This document shows, in pieces, positions 30,584 through 39,731 of a stretch of 64,000 bases of DNA. The DNA is from Rhizobiales bacterium 62-47 (GTDB lineage Bacteria; Pseudomonadota; Alphaproteobacteria; Rhizobiales; Xanthobacteraceae). The notes beneath the pieces were generated by a model that saw only the letters and a program-made list of their open reading frames with translations, searched no databases and was not told where the DNA came from. The stretch's first letter is position 1. Every line of letters begins with the position of its first letter. The position numbers were made by a program, and so were the translations under genes. The DNA lies in NCBI GenBank assembly GCA_001899255.1, contig MKVX01000023.1, forward strand, positions 437,812-501,811, read 5' to 3'.

Positions 30584-31861
30584 TCACACCGGCATCGTCG
30601 ATAGATTGTGACGGACCGGCATGTTCTTCAGAAGGTCTTCCTTCGGAATGCGCTTCTGCAACGCCAGTTTTCCGTTCGTCACCCGGCTGATGTAACAATC
30701 CATGATTCCGACATGGTCTTCCTTGCGGATCATCTTGTCGCCCTGCGGATGGCCGAGCGAATTCTTCATCTCCATGCCTTCGAGCGCCTGAATGACGCCT
30801 TCCACATCCTTGCGAGTTTTGTAGCCGGCCTTTTCGATTGCCTGCTTGAGCGCAAACAAATCCTCCCAGGCCTGCCAGCAATGGCTCTTGTCCATCACCG
30901 CCTGCCCGCCGATCTGACGCGCATCGACGTCGTCGATATTGAGCCGCTTGTTGAACTCCTTGTGGTACTCGTCATTCTTGGACGACAGCATGCGCGGGAA
31001 ATTCTCGAAGAAGTAAACACCTTCAGCAGCACCCTGAATGTCATCGGGCGCGATCGATTCAATGCTCGCCGATGACGAAAACATCTTCATCTTCTTGTCG
31101 AGACCCATGCTCTTCGCTTGGGTATAGAAACCAAGCGACAGCGAGCCGATGAAGGCCGGCAACAAAACCTCGGTATCGGCGGAAATCTGCGCCAGATAGG
31201 GCACGAAATCCTTGGTATCCAACGGGACGGCGATGCTGTTGATGATCTTGCCGCCGGCCTTCTCGATGAAGGCTCGCGATTCCTGGTTGGTGCTCTGGCC
31301 CCAGGCATAATCGGCATAAATGATCGACCAGACCTTGCCGAAGTTCTCGACACACCACGGCATGCTTGCGGCGGCGATCGAATAGGTATCGGTGCCAGTA
31401 CGGAACGAATAGCGCGTGCCTTTCGACCCCGTTGCTTCGGTCGCTTCACCGGTCGAGAAGTAGATCGTTTTCAGCTCCGATGCGATCGGGATCGCCGCAA
31501 GCATCACTCCGGAGTGCACCGAACCGATGACGAACTCGGCGTTGGCACGTTGGATCAGGTTTCTGAGCTTGCGCGCGCCGCTTGCGGGATTGGACTCGGT
31601 ATCTTCCGTTGCAAGCTCGACCTTGCGTCCGGCGATACCGCCACCCTGATTGATGATATCGACAGCCGCGCGCGCCGCCTTGTCATGCCACACGCCCCAC
31701 GAGGAAATCACGCCCGTCATGTCGCAATGGTGCCCGATGACAAGCGGTTTGGATGTTTGCGCAAAGGCGTCCTTCATGATCCTCAGATTGGCGGTACCTG
31801 CCGCCGCACCGCCGGCAAGCGCACATTCGAGAAAGCTGCGGCGCGAAATTCTTTTGGCCAT
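30584..31861 (-). CDS. Liv-type ABC transporter substrate-binding protein
   Basis: This 425-residue periplasmic protein has a textbook twin-arginine signal (ISRRSFLECALAGGAAAG) and a type I Liv/urea-amide binding fold starting PLVIGHHCDMTGVISSWGVWHDKAARAAVDIINQGGGIAGRKVEL. It is the last gene of a five-gene Liv operon transcribed from livH, 24 bp after livF. The neighbouring SDH-like oxidoreductase with its own LysR suggests import of an organic acid or amide, but no ligand residues identify it. Confidence 0.9.
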   Translation of the reverse strand: MAKRISRRSFLECALAGGAAAGTANLRIMKDAFAQTSKPLVIGHHCDMTGVISSWGVWHDKAARAAVDIINQGGGIAGRKVELATEDTESNPASGARKLRNLIQRANAEFVIGSVHSGVMLAAIPIASELKTIYFSTGEATEATGSKGTRYSFRTGTDTYSIAAASMPWCVENFGKVWSIIYADYAWGQSTNQESRAFIEKAGGKIINSIAVPLDTKDFVPYLAQISADTEVLLPAFIGSLSLGFYTQAKSMGLDKKMKMFSSSASIESIAPDDIQGAAEGVYFFENFPRMLSSKNDEYHKEFNKRLNIDDVDARQIGGQAVMDKSHCWQAWEDLFALKQAIEKAGYKTRKDVEGVIQALEGMEMKNSLGHPQGDKMIRKEDHVGIMDCYISRVTNGKLALQKRIPKEDLLKNMPVRHNLSTMPV

Positions 31862-31885
31862 GTTCGTCCCTCCTTGGAAGCCGGG

Positions 31886-32584
31886 TTAACGCGATAGACC
31901 GAGATATCGATGCACGATCGCCGTCTGCGATTTCAACTCCTGCGACGTGCCGGAATACACCACGGTGCCCTTCTCCATGAGGAATACGCGGGGGCAGAGT
32001 TTAAGCGCGGTTTCAATATTCTGTTCGACGAGCAAAATAGAGACGCCGCTTTGATTGATGCGGTAAATCTCGCGACGGATCTGCGACACCAGCAACGGCA
32101 TGATGCCTTCAGTCGGCTCGTCCAGAATAATGAGCTTCGGACGCATCATCAGGCAGCGCGCGATGGCCAGCATTTGTTGCTCGCCGCCAGACAGCGTATT
32201 GCCGGATTGCTTGATGCGTTCCTTCAGGCGCGGGAAGCAGCTGAAAACGTAGTCTTCCTGCGCAGTATCCCGCTTGCCCGGCAGGCCGATGCAGAGATTT
32301 TCCAGCACCGACAGGTTCGGGAAAATTCCGCGACCCTGCGGCACGTAACCAATGCCGGTACCCGGAACCTTGTGCGGCGCCAAACGCGCCAAATCGACAC
32401 CGTCGAACTCGATGGAGCCGCGGCTTTTTGAAACCAAACCCATGATCGCGCGCAACGTCGTCGTCTTGCCGACTCCGTTACGTCCGAGCAGAGCGGTCGA
32501 TTCACCTGGCTTGATGTCAAGATTAACGCCCTGAAGGATGTGCAGCTTACCGATATGGACGTGAACGTTCTGAAGGCTAAGCAT
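31886..32584 (-). CDS. livF: Liv-type ABC transporter ATP-binding protein (LivF)
   Basis: This 232-residue ATPase has Walker A LLGRNGVGKTTTLRAI, the LivF-type YVPQGRGIFPNLSVLENL, signature LSGGEQQMLAIARCL, Walker B LIILDEPTEGI and LLVEQNIETAL. It pairs with LivG to drive the Liv permease. The ATG at 32584 lies inside the last codons of livG (8-bp overlap), showing translational coupling. Confidence 0.93.
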   Translation of the reverse strand: MLSLQNVHVHIGKLHILQGVNLDIKPGESTALLGRNGVGKTTTLRAIMGLVSKSRGSIEFDGVDLARLAPHKVPGTGIGYVPQGRGIFPNLSVLENLCIGLPGKRDTAQEDYVFSCFPRLKERIKQSGNTLSGGEQQMLAIARCLMMRPKLIILDEPTEGIMPLLVSQIRREIYRINQSGVSILLVEQNIETALKLCPRVFLMEKGTVVYSGTSQELKSQTAIVHRYLGLSR

Positions 32585-33356
32585 CGGCCGCCTCCTCGAG
32601 ATAGTCTTCGTCCTCCGGGCGGCCGAGATACGCTTCACGCACCCGTTCATGGTTGGAAATTTCTTCCGGACTTCCGGTCGCGAGAATGGCCCCCTGCGCC
32701 AACACTGTAATGTCATCGGCGAGGCCGAACACCACCTCCATGTCGTGCTCGATAATCACGATGTCGACCTGACGCGCCAGTTCGCGGATTTTCGCGACGG
32801 CGCGTTCGGTTTCCGCCGGACTCATGCCGCAGATCGGCTCATCGAGCAGCAAGAGCTTGGGCTCCGAGATCAGGGCCATCCCAATCTCGAGCATCGCTAC
32901 GTCTCCATAAGACAACGTACCGGCGATACGGTGCGCGAGGGCCGTCATGCCGATCTGCTCGAGCACTTGCTCGACACGCTCGCGGGTGGCGCGATCGCGC
33001 GATGCGGGCCGGAACGGATGCAAAAAGCGCTGCGATGCCTGCCGCGTGATCCACAAGTTCTCCATGACGCTGATCTGATTGAAGACGCTCTTGATCTGCA
33101 TCGTTCGCTTGATCCCGAGACGGCTGATCTCATGCGGCCGCAGACCGGTAATATCGCGATCACGGAAGAAGACGCGCCCACTGTCTGGCTTCAGCAATCC
33201 TGAAATCAAATTGAAGAATGTCGTCTTGCCGGCACCATTGGGGCCGATGACGGCCTGCAGCCGCCCCCCACGCAGACTGAGACTGAGGTTATCGGTGGCA
33301 GTCAGCCCGCCGAACCGCTTGGTGAGATTCTCGGTGCGAAGGACGGGGTCGCTCAT
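32577..33356 (-). CDS. livG: Liv-type ABC transporter ATP-binding protein (LivG)
   Basis: This 259-residue ATPase starts MSDPVLRTENLTKRFGGLTATDNLSL and has Walker A VIGPNGAGKTTFFNLISG, a LivG-type insertion with RTMQIKSVFNQISVMENL, signature LSYGDVAMLEIGMAL (LSYG in place of LSGG, common in LivG), Walker B LLLLDEPICGMSPAE and IVIIEHDMEVVFGLAD. The start ATG overlaps the livM stop by 4 bp. Confidence 0.93.
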   Translation of the reverse strand: MSDPVLRTENLTKRFGGLTATDNLSLSLRGGRLQAVIGPNGAGKTTFFNLISGLLKPDSGRVFFRDRDITGLRPHEISRLGIKRTMQIKSVFNQISVMENLWITRQASQRFLHPFRPASRDRATRERVEQVLEQIGMTALAHRIAGTLSYGDVAMLEIGMALISEPKLLLLDEPICGMSPAETERAVAKIRELARQVDIVIIEHDMEVVFGLADDITVLAQGAILATGSPEEISNHERVREAYLGRPEDEDYLEEAADA

Positions 33357-34378
33357 GGCTCGGTCCGTACTTCTGTCGAAACCGCACGTTCGGCGCGCGG
33401 CGCCATGGCCCGATCGAGAATATCGCGCCACAATCCAACCAGACCTTTCGGCGCAAAGATGACAACCAGGATCGCCATCGTGCCGACGATCAGCGAATGA
33501 TGCTCCCAATGCGTCGAGACGACTTCACGAATGATGATGAATAGCGTGGTCCCGACAATCGGTCCGAATAGCGTCCCAGCGCCACCGACGATCGTCCACA
33601 CCAGGCCTTCGCCGGACACGTGGTAGAACATGTAAGTCGCCGAGGCGTAGCGGCCGAAGAACGCAAACAGCGCGCCGGCGACACCGGCCAGAAACCCCGC
33701 CATGACAAAAGCGGTCAGGCGCAGCAAATAGACATTCAATCCGATCAACGATGCCCGGACATCGTTCTCGCGCACCGCCATGAATGCCTTGCCGAGCGGA
33801 CTGCCGATGACGAGATGCATCAGGTAGAAGCAGAGCGCCACTGCCGCGAGAATGAAGAAATACTGGAAATTCGGATCCGCAAAGCTCCATTGCGTCGCGC
33901 CGAACGAGAACGTTGGTGGCAACGTAAAATTGATCCCATCATCGCCACCCGTCAGCCATTTCATGCTGACCGCGAGGAAGTAGAAGATGAGCGAGAAAAC
34001 GACGGTGATGATCGCGAAGTAATGCCAGGTCAGGCGTACTGCGAAAATTCCGGAGACCAGTGCCATGGCCATCGCCGCAGCCACGCCGAGTCCGAAAGCC
34101 GGCCAGAATGACAGGCCGAGCTGATCGATACCGATGCCGACGCCATACATTCCGAAACCGAAGAACAACGCCTGGCCGAAAGACAACAGGCCAACGTAAC
34201 CGAACAGCAGGTTGGTACTGGCCGCAAACAGAGACCAGATCAGGATTTCCGCAATCACGCTGACCCAGAAATCGTTGATCAGCGCCGGAATCGTCCATGG
34301 CACCGTCAACAGAAATGCGGCAAAGACGATCATCACTCCGCGCTCGATCTTCGCACGGCGGCTCTCTGACGGCGTCAC
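33353..34378 (-). CDS. livM: Liv-type ABC transporter permease (LivM)
   Basis: This 341-residue inner-membrane subunit has about eight to nine hydrophobic segments. It shows the LivM-type STNLLFGYVGLLSFGQALFFGFGMY and GSPLGKAFMAVRENDVRASLIGLNVYLLRLTAFVMAGFLAGVAGALFA coupling region. It starts at GTG overlapping the livH stop (GTGA) and overlaps livG at its end, so the operon is tightly coupled. Confidence 0.92.
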   Translation of the reverse strand: MTPSESRRAKIERGVMIVFAAFLLTVPWTIPALINDFWVSVIAEILIWSLFAASTNLLFGYVGLLSFGQALFFGFGMYGVGIGIDQLGLSFWPAFGLGVAAAMAMALVSGIFAVRLTWHYFAIITVVFSLIFYFLAVSMKWLTGGDDGINFTLPPTFSFGATQWSFADPNFQYFFILAAVALCFYLMHLVIGSPLGKAFMAVRENDVRASLIGLNVYLLRLTAFVMAGFLAGVAGALFAFFGRYASATYMFYHVSGEGLVWTIVGGAGTLFGPIVGTTLFIIIREVVSTHWEHHSLIVGTMAILVVIFAPKGLVGLWRDILDRAMAPRAERAVSTEVRTEP

Positions 34379-35238
34379 TTGGCGAACCCCTTGAACAGCC
34401 CCTGTGGCCGCAGCAGCAAGACGGCGCTCATCAGCACCAGCGACGAAATTCGGGCGATGGTGGGATTGGCTACGCTTTGGATGATGCCCTCCATCAACGC
34501 CAGCAGAATAGCGGCCGCGGCAGTCCCCGGTAGATTGCCCAATCCGCCGATGATGACGGCAATGAAGCAGACCGGCAGCAGATCGACGCCGCCGCGGAAA
34601 TCGACCGTCGTGATCGGCGCGGCAACTACGCCACCGAACCCGGCCAAAGCAAAGCCGATGGCGAACGTCAGGACGTAGATCGTCTTCGCCGGAATTCCCA
34701 TCGCGGTGGCAGTCTCACGATCATGCCGCACTGCGCGCATCCACGTGCCGATCTTGGTGTAATTCAGGAACAGAAAGAACGCTGCCAGCGCGGCAATCGA
34801 GAAGGCCGCGGCATAAAGCCGATAGATATCGTACTGAACACCGAACAGCGGCATCGTGCCTTCGACCGGCGGCAGCATGCGGCGCGGCGTTGCCCCGAAC
34901 GTCATGCGCACGACTTCCTGCAGGATCAGCGACACGCCGAATGTCGCGACGATCGACAACGCTGCCGCACCGCCGCTGATCGGCTGGATCACCACACGCT
35001 GGATCAACGCACCAAGGATGAAGCAGATCAGTGGAACGAGCAGAAAGCCGAGCCAGAAATTGCCGGTCGCTTCCAGCACGAACCACGCCAGCACAGTGCC
35101 AACCATAAAGAAGTCGCCATGCGCGATGTTGATGATATCAAGCAGCCCGAAGATCACCGACAGGCCGAGCGCAATCAGCGCGATGATCAGCCCCCAGATC
35201 AGTCCGTTCAGCGCCAGCAACAACAAGGTGTCAAACAT
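34375..35238 (-). CDS. livH: Liv-type ABC transporter permease (LivH)
   Basis: This 287-residue membrane subunit begins MFDTLLLLALNGLIWGLIIALIALGLSVIFGLLDIINIAHGDFFMVG, the standard LivH opening, and carries the coupling region TWMRAVRHDRETATAMGIPAKTIYVLTFAIG. It is the first gene of the operon livH-livM-livG-livF-binding protein. Upstream in-frame Met codons exist, but the ATG at 35238 places the first membrane segment at the N-terminus as in the family; no strong ribosome site helps the choice. Confidence 0.9.
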   Translation of the reverse strand: MFDTLLLLALNGLIWGLIIALIALGLSVIFGLLDIINIAHGDFFMVGTVLAWFVLEATGNFWLGFLLVPLICFILGALIQRVVIQPISGGAAALSIVATFGVSLILQEVVRMTFGATPRRMLPPVEGTMPLFGVQYDIYRLYAAAFSIAALAAFFLFLNYTKIGTWMRAVRHDRETATAMGIPAKTIYVLTFAIGFALAGFGGVVAAPITTVDFRGGVDLLPVCFIAVIIGGLGNLPGTAAAAILLALMEGIIQSVANPTIARISSLVLMSAVLLLRPQGLFKGFAK

Positions 35239-36020
35239 GCCGGGACACATCCAGCGCGCGAATGAAGACCACGCCTTCGTGACGATGGATCCGGCCGTGA
35301 ACACGGGACCCACCGCACCAGGTAGAATGCCTCATCAAGTCTATCCCCCCGAATGAGCCCGGGATGTTTTTCCTCGGGCCGAGACCTGAACACACAAATT
35401 CTACGACTACGGCTAGGCGACCATGGGTTCAGGGCATCTGCAACCAGCTTTTTCGCACTACGTTGTGCGGAATTATCCGGCCCTTCCGCCATAAACGAGT
35501 GCATCGCACAAGTCATCCGTGCTGGGTTGCGCCCTTCTGCAACGGGATAGCTTTTGACGGGCGCGAGTCATTCACACGATCACTGCACTGCAAACAGGGT
35601 GCGGCTGAACACCGCAGATCGCGTCGGAGACACTCGGACGCGACCGGCTGCAGTATCCAATTGCGAAAGCAGCCTCTGCCACAGCAACTATAGAATATGG
35701 CAACGAGCTATCTCCTGATCGTCCGAAACGGGCAGCGAGTGTGTCTGGCGATCGGATTAAGAAGCGACCGGCGACGCCTGGTAAACAACAACGCAGTGCG
35801 TAGGGCTAGTGGAGGAGCTTGGCGCCGATCCTCCACGGACATCCATGGCGCGCCTGATGCGAAGCGTTCACCCACGTAGATTTTGCTTGCCCCTTCCTCG
35901 CTCCGCATTGCGTGATCGAACCGGGATCGACTTCGCAACCTTGACGAGAAATTGAATTCAAGATCGCCTCATGGTGATGATCCAGCGCAATGCTGGTCAC
36001 CGAACTGTGCGCCGTAACGA
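35239..36020. other. 782-bp intergenic stretch with no supported gene
   Basis: This gap separates the Liv operon from the SulP gene; both lie on the minus strand. Short open frames exist on both strands, but none shows a recognisable family, a good ribosome site or a consistent hydropathy pattern. I see no clear FNR/FixK box, repeat or RNA gene. It must contain the livH promoter. Confidence 0.5.
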
Positions 36021-37754
36021 CTAGGTTTGGTCATCCCAGTCCACGTTGAAGGTGTCGAGATAGCGGGCGACAGCTTCTTCGACTGTGGGAAAGAAGTATT
36101 TTTCTCCGACCTGCGCAAACAAACCAAATCGTTTCAGTTTGTCCTTTACGGGGTCCTTGAGCTCCGCAAAGCACAATTCGATTCCAGCCGCGTGTAATTC
36201 ATTATCCAGCTCAGCGACCGTATCCGCCGCGGTGACGTCGACGCTGGTGACGGGTTCGGCCGCGACGACCAGCCAGCGTACCGCTGTCGGAGATTCCGCT
36301 ACGGCCTCAAGGACGCGTCCCTTGAAAAATTCAGCGTTGGCAAAGAACAACGGTGCGTCCCACCGAAGCAGGATCAGCCCCGGTATTTGACGAGCCGCCG
36401 GATACCGCGTGACGTCATGATAACCTTTGACGCCCTCGGTACGCCCCAACACGGCCGAGTGCGGTCGCCAGCCGTCCCAGAGAAACTCCAAGATGGCGAT
36501 GGCAAGCGCCAGACCTATTCCGGGGATGACACCTAACACTGCGACGCCCACCAGGCAGACTATGGATAGCCAGAACTCCCATCGCTGAATGCGATAGATC
36601 CGCTTCAGGTCCGTGACCTCGATAAGGCCAATTGCTGCGGCGATCACCACTGCGGCCAGCGACGTAGCTGGCAGATACTGAAGGAGATTTGGGGCAGCCA
36701 CCAATAACAGCGCAACGGTTAACGCGCCGATGACATTGGCCAATTGCGTACATGCGCCTGCACTCTCGGCGACGGGTGTCCGGGATGCGCTGCTGCTGAC
36801 CGGAAATCCCTGAAACAATCCGGTAGCTAGATTGGCGGCTCCGAGACCTACAAGCTCCTGATTGGGGTCGACATGATCGCCGGTCCGCCCGGCATAAGCA
36901 CGCGAGAGCACGCTTGTATCCGCGAACGACACCAATGCGACTGCACAGCCTCCGATCACAACTGAGACGATGTCGTTAAAGTTGATCCAAGGGATCGCGA
37001 ACTCCGGCAAGCCCTGTGGCAACGGCCCCAGCACCGCAACGTTCCCATGCACATCCAGACCCAGCACTCCAACCGCTGCAGTTGCGCAGACCACGGCAAG
37101 CAGGATACCGGGAAGACGCTTGCTATCCTTGAGCAGCAAGATGACCGCCAGTGTCCCCGCTCCTACAGCAAAATTTGTCCAGTTTGTCTTGCCATCCAGT
37201 ACGGCCTCGATAATCGACCATACATTCTTGAGCGGCCCTTCGTTCTCAATCTGGAAGCCGAAGAGCTTCGGCAGTTGGCTAATCAGCACAGCCAATGCGA
37301 TCCCGTTCATGTATCCATATCGTATCGGCTTGGAAAGCAGCTCGGTGACGAAACCAAGGCGTACGACGCCTGCCAGAATGCACACAGTCCCCGAAACAAC
37401 GGCCATCATGCTGGCGAGCGCAACAGCACGCTGAGGATCTCCACCGGATAACGGAACAACGACTCCAAGTATGATCGCAGCCAGCGCAGAGTCTGGACCA
37501 AGCACCAAAATGCGGCTGGGACCGAACAGCGAATAAGCCAGCAGCGGGACGATGGTTGCGTAGAGACCGTATATTCCCGGCACACCGGAGGCGACCGCGT
37601 AGGCAATGCCAACGGGCACCAACATCGTCGCGAGGACGAGACCGGCTACGACATCATGCGGCAGCCAAGCGGGTTCATAGCGATGGAGGGCCTGCAGGCC
37701 TGGAAGCCAGCTTGGCATCATTGGAAAGTCTTTGATCGGGCTCCGCGTGGTCAT
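36021..37754 (-). CDS. SulP-family anion transporter with C-terminal STAS domain
   Basis: This 577-residue protein has an N-terminal SulP membrane domain of many hydrophobic segments (PSWLPGLQALHRYEPAWLPHDVVAGLVLATMLVPVGIAYA; GFPVSSSASRTPVAESAGACTQLANVIGA) and a cytosolic STAS domain at about residues 440-560 (ILLRWDAPLFFANAEFFKGRV...SVDVTAADTVAEL). SulP proteins move sulfate, bicarbonate, organic anions or others; the substrate cannot be deduced, though bicarbonate is worth considering in an autotroph. The ATG at 37754 was preferred; a TTG at 37781 gives nine more residues. Its 5' end overlaps the ParB-like gene by 80 bp, so it is probably co-transcribed with that gene. Confidence 0.88.
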   Translation of the reverse strand: MTTRSPIKDFPMMPSWLPGLQALHRYEPAWLPHDVVAGLVLATMLVPVGIAYAVASGVPGIYGLYATIVPLLAYSLFGPSRILVLGPDSALAAIILGVVVPLSGGDPQRAVALASMMAVVSGTVCILAGVVRLGFVTELLSKPIRYGYMNGIALAVLISQLPKLFGFQIENEGPLKNVWSIIEAVLDGKTNWTNFAVGAGTLAVILLLKDSKRLPGILLAVVCATAAVGVLGLDVHGNVAVLGPLPQGLPEFAIPWINFNDIVSVVIGGCAVALVSFADTSVLSRAYAGRTGDHVDPNQELVGLGAANLATGLFQGFPVSSSASRTPVAESAGACTQLANVIGALTVALLLVAAPNLLQYLPATSLAAVVIAAAIGLIEVTDLKRIYRIQRWEFWLSIVCLVGVAVLGVIPGIGLALAIAILEFLWDGWRPHSAVLGRTEGVKGYHDVTRYPAARQIPGLILLRWDAPLFFANAEFFKGRVLEAVAESPTAVRWLVVAAEPVTSVDVTAADTVAELDNELHAAGIELCFAELKDPVKDKLKRFGLFAQVGEKYFFPTVEEAVARYLDTFNVDWDDQT

Positions 37755-38376
37755 TTTCCAATCGATACTGTCTTGGTCCAATCCAGCCTGGCAAATGCAT
37801 GGCTTCGACGGTGGGCGCGAGGCTCAGCGCCAGCGCCAATGCGCCGTCGAAGTCGTGCTCCACCATCTCGCGCGCGATTCTCGACCGCAGAAAATCGGTC
37901 CAACGGAATTCACTAAAAGGCGCCTTATGCTTCGCATATCCTCCTGCTCTCTTCAGAGCCCCAGCCAGCGAGCGAAACGGATCGTCGATCAAACCTAACA
38001 CCGATCCCGGAATATCGTGATAGTCGCAGCGCCTGTTCTCATCATCGAATGGATGAGTCCAGCCGCGGCATTCGAGCGCAGACCAAAACGCATTGTGCTT
38101 GAGCCCTGTCCAGTTCGCCAAAATATTGACCGTCACCTCGTCTATGCCTTCTTCGTAAAGCGCACGCGTGAGATGGTGACGATCTATGATGTAGTAGCGG
38201 CTCTCAGGTCCCAGGACCGCAGGAATATGGACAGCCTTCAGCCAGTTCATGGACTGTTTGCGAGTTTTTTCACGCCACAACTGGCGCTTGATATCGACCT
38301 CGCGCATCCCGATCGTCACCTGGGTCGGAAGCAAATCGACGATAGCAACGGCAGCCAGACCCGATTCATCGTTCAT
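37675..38376 (-). CDS. ParB-like nuclease-fold protein (ParBc_2 type), upstream of SulP
   Basis: This 233-residue protein resembles the ParB/sulfiredoxin-fold family ParBc_2. An N-terminal segment VDLLPTQVTIGMREVDIKRQL is followed by KAVHIPAVLGPESRYYIIDRHHLTRALYEEG, with the conserved nucleotide-site-like IIDRHHLTRAL. It has no HTH and so is not a partition ParB; it may bind or hydrolyse nucleotides. The start is uncertain (ATG at 38376 chosen; 38397 and 38436 also in frame). A perfect TTGATACAAATCAA box lies 84 bp upstream, and it overlaps the SulP gene, so the two look like a low-oxygen-controlled pair. Confidence 0.72.
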   Translation of the reverse strand: MNDESGLAAVAIVDLLPTQVTIGMREVDIKRQLWREKTRKQSMNWLKAVHIPAVLGPESRYYIIDRHHLTRALYEEGIDEVTVNILANWTGLKHNAFWSALECRGWTHPFDDENRRCDYHDIPGSVLGLIDDPFRSLAGALKRAGGYAKHKAPFSEFRWTDFLRSRIAREMVEHDFDGALALALSLAPTVEAMHLPGWIGPRQYRLENDHAEPDQRLSNDAKLASRPAGPPSL

Positions 38377-38453
38377 GTCACGTGGTCGTCCCGGCATCCT
38401 AAATGACGCTCCGCAATCATAAATTGAGGGTCTCAATTTTCGAGATCTGCCAG

Positions 38454-38467
38454 TTGATACAAATCAA
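38454..38467. promoter_or_regulatory. FNR/FixK-type box upstream of the ParB-like/SulP genes
   Basis: TTGATACAAATCAA matches the FNR consensus TTGAT-N4-ATCAA exactly. The centre is 84 bp before the ParB-like ATG at 38376. A good minus-strand -10 candidate TATGAT lies at 38421-38416, which would put the box near -51; a class II start would fall at about 38419. Confidence 0.7.
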
Positions 38468-38490
38468 TCTGGGGCTGATTCTCCCGCCGG

Positions 38491-38511
38491 AAAGCCCCGC
38501 TGTGCGGGCCT
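38491..38511 (-). terminator. Hairpin terminator after the HPF-cold-shock gene
   Basis: On the minus strand GGCCCGC-ACA-GCGGGGC followed by TTT forms a short GC-rich hairpin about 125 bp past the stop of the HPF-CSD gene, before the ParB-like promoter. The stem has one mismatch. Confidence 0.45.
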
Positions 38512-38636
38512 TTGTCGCGCGCGTTCCGCATATGACACGGCAACGGTGCGGGGACACTTCGAGGAAGACCCGTAGAGGTATCAGGCTCAGAGTTCGAGCG
38601 GAGCGCCATGCAGGATAAAACAGCGAAATTTTACAT

Positions 38637-39200
38637 TCACCGCATGCCGTGTTTACCCAATAACCTGACCGTGCTTGCCTGCAGCCCCTTTTCGCCTTGT
38701 TCTTCGGCGAATGCCACCCGCGCACCGACGGACAGACGGGCAAATCCGCCATCGAGTACGCTGTTCTTGTGAAAATAGATCTCGCGTTTGTCTGCGGTCT
38801 CCAGGAATCCAAATCCATCCTCTGGGTTGATTCGGATCACTTTGCCGATCGGCTGCGCTTCGTGCTCCTTGATGTGGCCCTGCATGCGTCGAACGTGGTC
38901 TTGTAAGCGCCGCCGTGCACGTTTGAACGCATCATTGATGGCGAAATTTACATCGGTATAGCGCTCGTCCTGGGAGGCCATGCGTGCGACGTTGACCTCC
39001 CGGCCATTTGGTAGAGCGAGCCGGAGACTAACCTCGTAGAGCCCCTTGCGATGGTGGCCACCCGGTGCTTTGAACGCAACGCGGCATGCAGTTATGCGTC
39101 CGTACCGCTGCTCAAGAGCCGCAACGTGCGTTTCGATCGAACGACGAATTTGCTCGACTGGCGCCATTCCCTGAAAATCAATCTCGACTGGCGTTTCCAT
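38637..39200 (-). CDS. Ribosome hibernation factor (HPF/RaiA) fused to a cold-shock domain
   Basis: This 187-residue protein has two parts. Residues 1-108 resemble the S30AE/HPF domain (VEIDFQGMAPVEQIRRSIETHVAALEQRYGRI...AINDAFKRARRRLQDHVRR), which binds the 30S decoding region and inactivates ribosomes under stress. Residues 117-181 are a cold-shock domain with RNP1-like DGFGFLET and RNP2-like IYFHKNSV. The fusion would tie ribosome silencing to RNA binding. AGGAC precedes the ATG. It lies 28 bp downstream of a decayed universal stress protein gene on the same strand and may depend on that gene's promoter. Confidence 0.88.
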   Translation of the reverse strand: METPVEIDFQGMAPVEQIRRSIETHVAALEQRYGRITACRVAFKAPGGHHRKGLYEVSLRLALPNGREVNVARMASQDERYTDVNFAINDAFKRARRRLQDHVRRMQGHIKEHEAQPIGKVIRINPEDGFGFLETADKREIYFHKNSVLDGGFARLSVGARVAFAEEQGEKGLQASTVRLLGKHGMR

Positions 39201-39228
39201 GGGGCGTCCTTTGCGATTATCTATGCGA

Positions 39229-39630
39229 TTATCGGCGCGATAAGAGGAAATGGAGGGATCGGCCCCGGTCTGTCGACAGACGCTTGCGTCCGATGATGAT
39301 GGGATCGGCCGCGCATGCTACGCGCGCCACAAACTCGGTAGGCGACCGAGCGCCGAGCGCCATTCCACCTGACGGCCCTCCGTTTGCGGCACTCGAACAA
39401 AATTGGTGCCTAGTTTGCTCAGGCACGACTTTCAAGTCGCCGAGGTTCTCCTCGGTGACGAGAGAGGCAAGGCCAACGCCGCTGAGTGCTAAGGGCGGGT
39501 GCGGGGCACATGCGGCGACACCGATGGGGATTGCTTGGAACCCGCCGGCGAAACCGGCCGTGAGATGCATCCGCGCCTCTATGGCGGCATCGAATTCGAC
39601 ATGGATCATCATCACAGTCGAAAAAGCCAT
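39229..39630 (-). pseudogene. Remnant of a universal stress protein gene with compensating frameshifts
   Basis: The reading frame begins like a tandem-type UspA protein (MAFSTVMMIHVEFDAAIEAR, then AIPIGVAACAPHPP and LVTEENLGDLK). Midway the family pattern moves to another frame (EGRQVEWRSALGR, about 39350-39400) and then returns (PTEFVARVACAADPIIIG). This implies one inserted and one lost base. The frame stops at 39229 after about 133 residues, less than half the usual 270-280, so the second Usp domain is missing. It might still yield a short odd protein. It sits directly upstream of the HPF-CSD gene on the same strand. Identity is by motif memory, not alignment. Confidence 0.65.
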
Positions 39631-39731
39631 GGTACCCGCTCGCGTCAGCGAATTTGAAGCGCTTCAAGTTCTTTAGGCCCGGATCACCGGCCTGAGCGCA
39701 GAAAGATTTATCGAAGCCATGAACACTCACC

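Noticed and set aside
35806..36000. Two overlapping small minus-strand open frames upstream of SulP's 3' end
   Set aside because: There is no ribosome site, no recognisable family, and the two frames compete for the same DNA.
38423..38437. Perfect 15-bp palindrome ATTGAGGGTCTCAAT next to the box at 38454
   Set aside because: The TTGA and TCAA halves are five bases apart, not six, so it does not fit FNR/FixK binding. It could be a different operator, but there is no further support.
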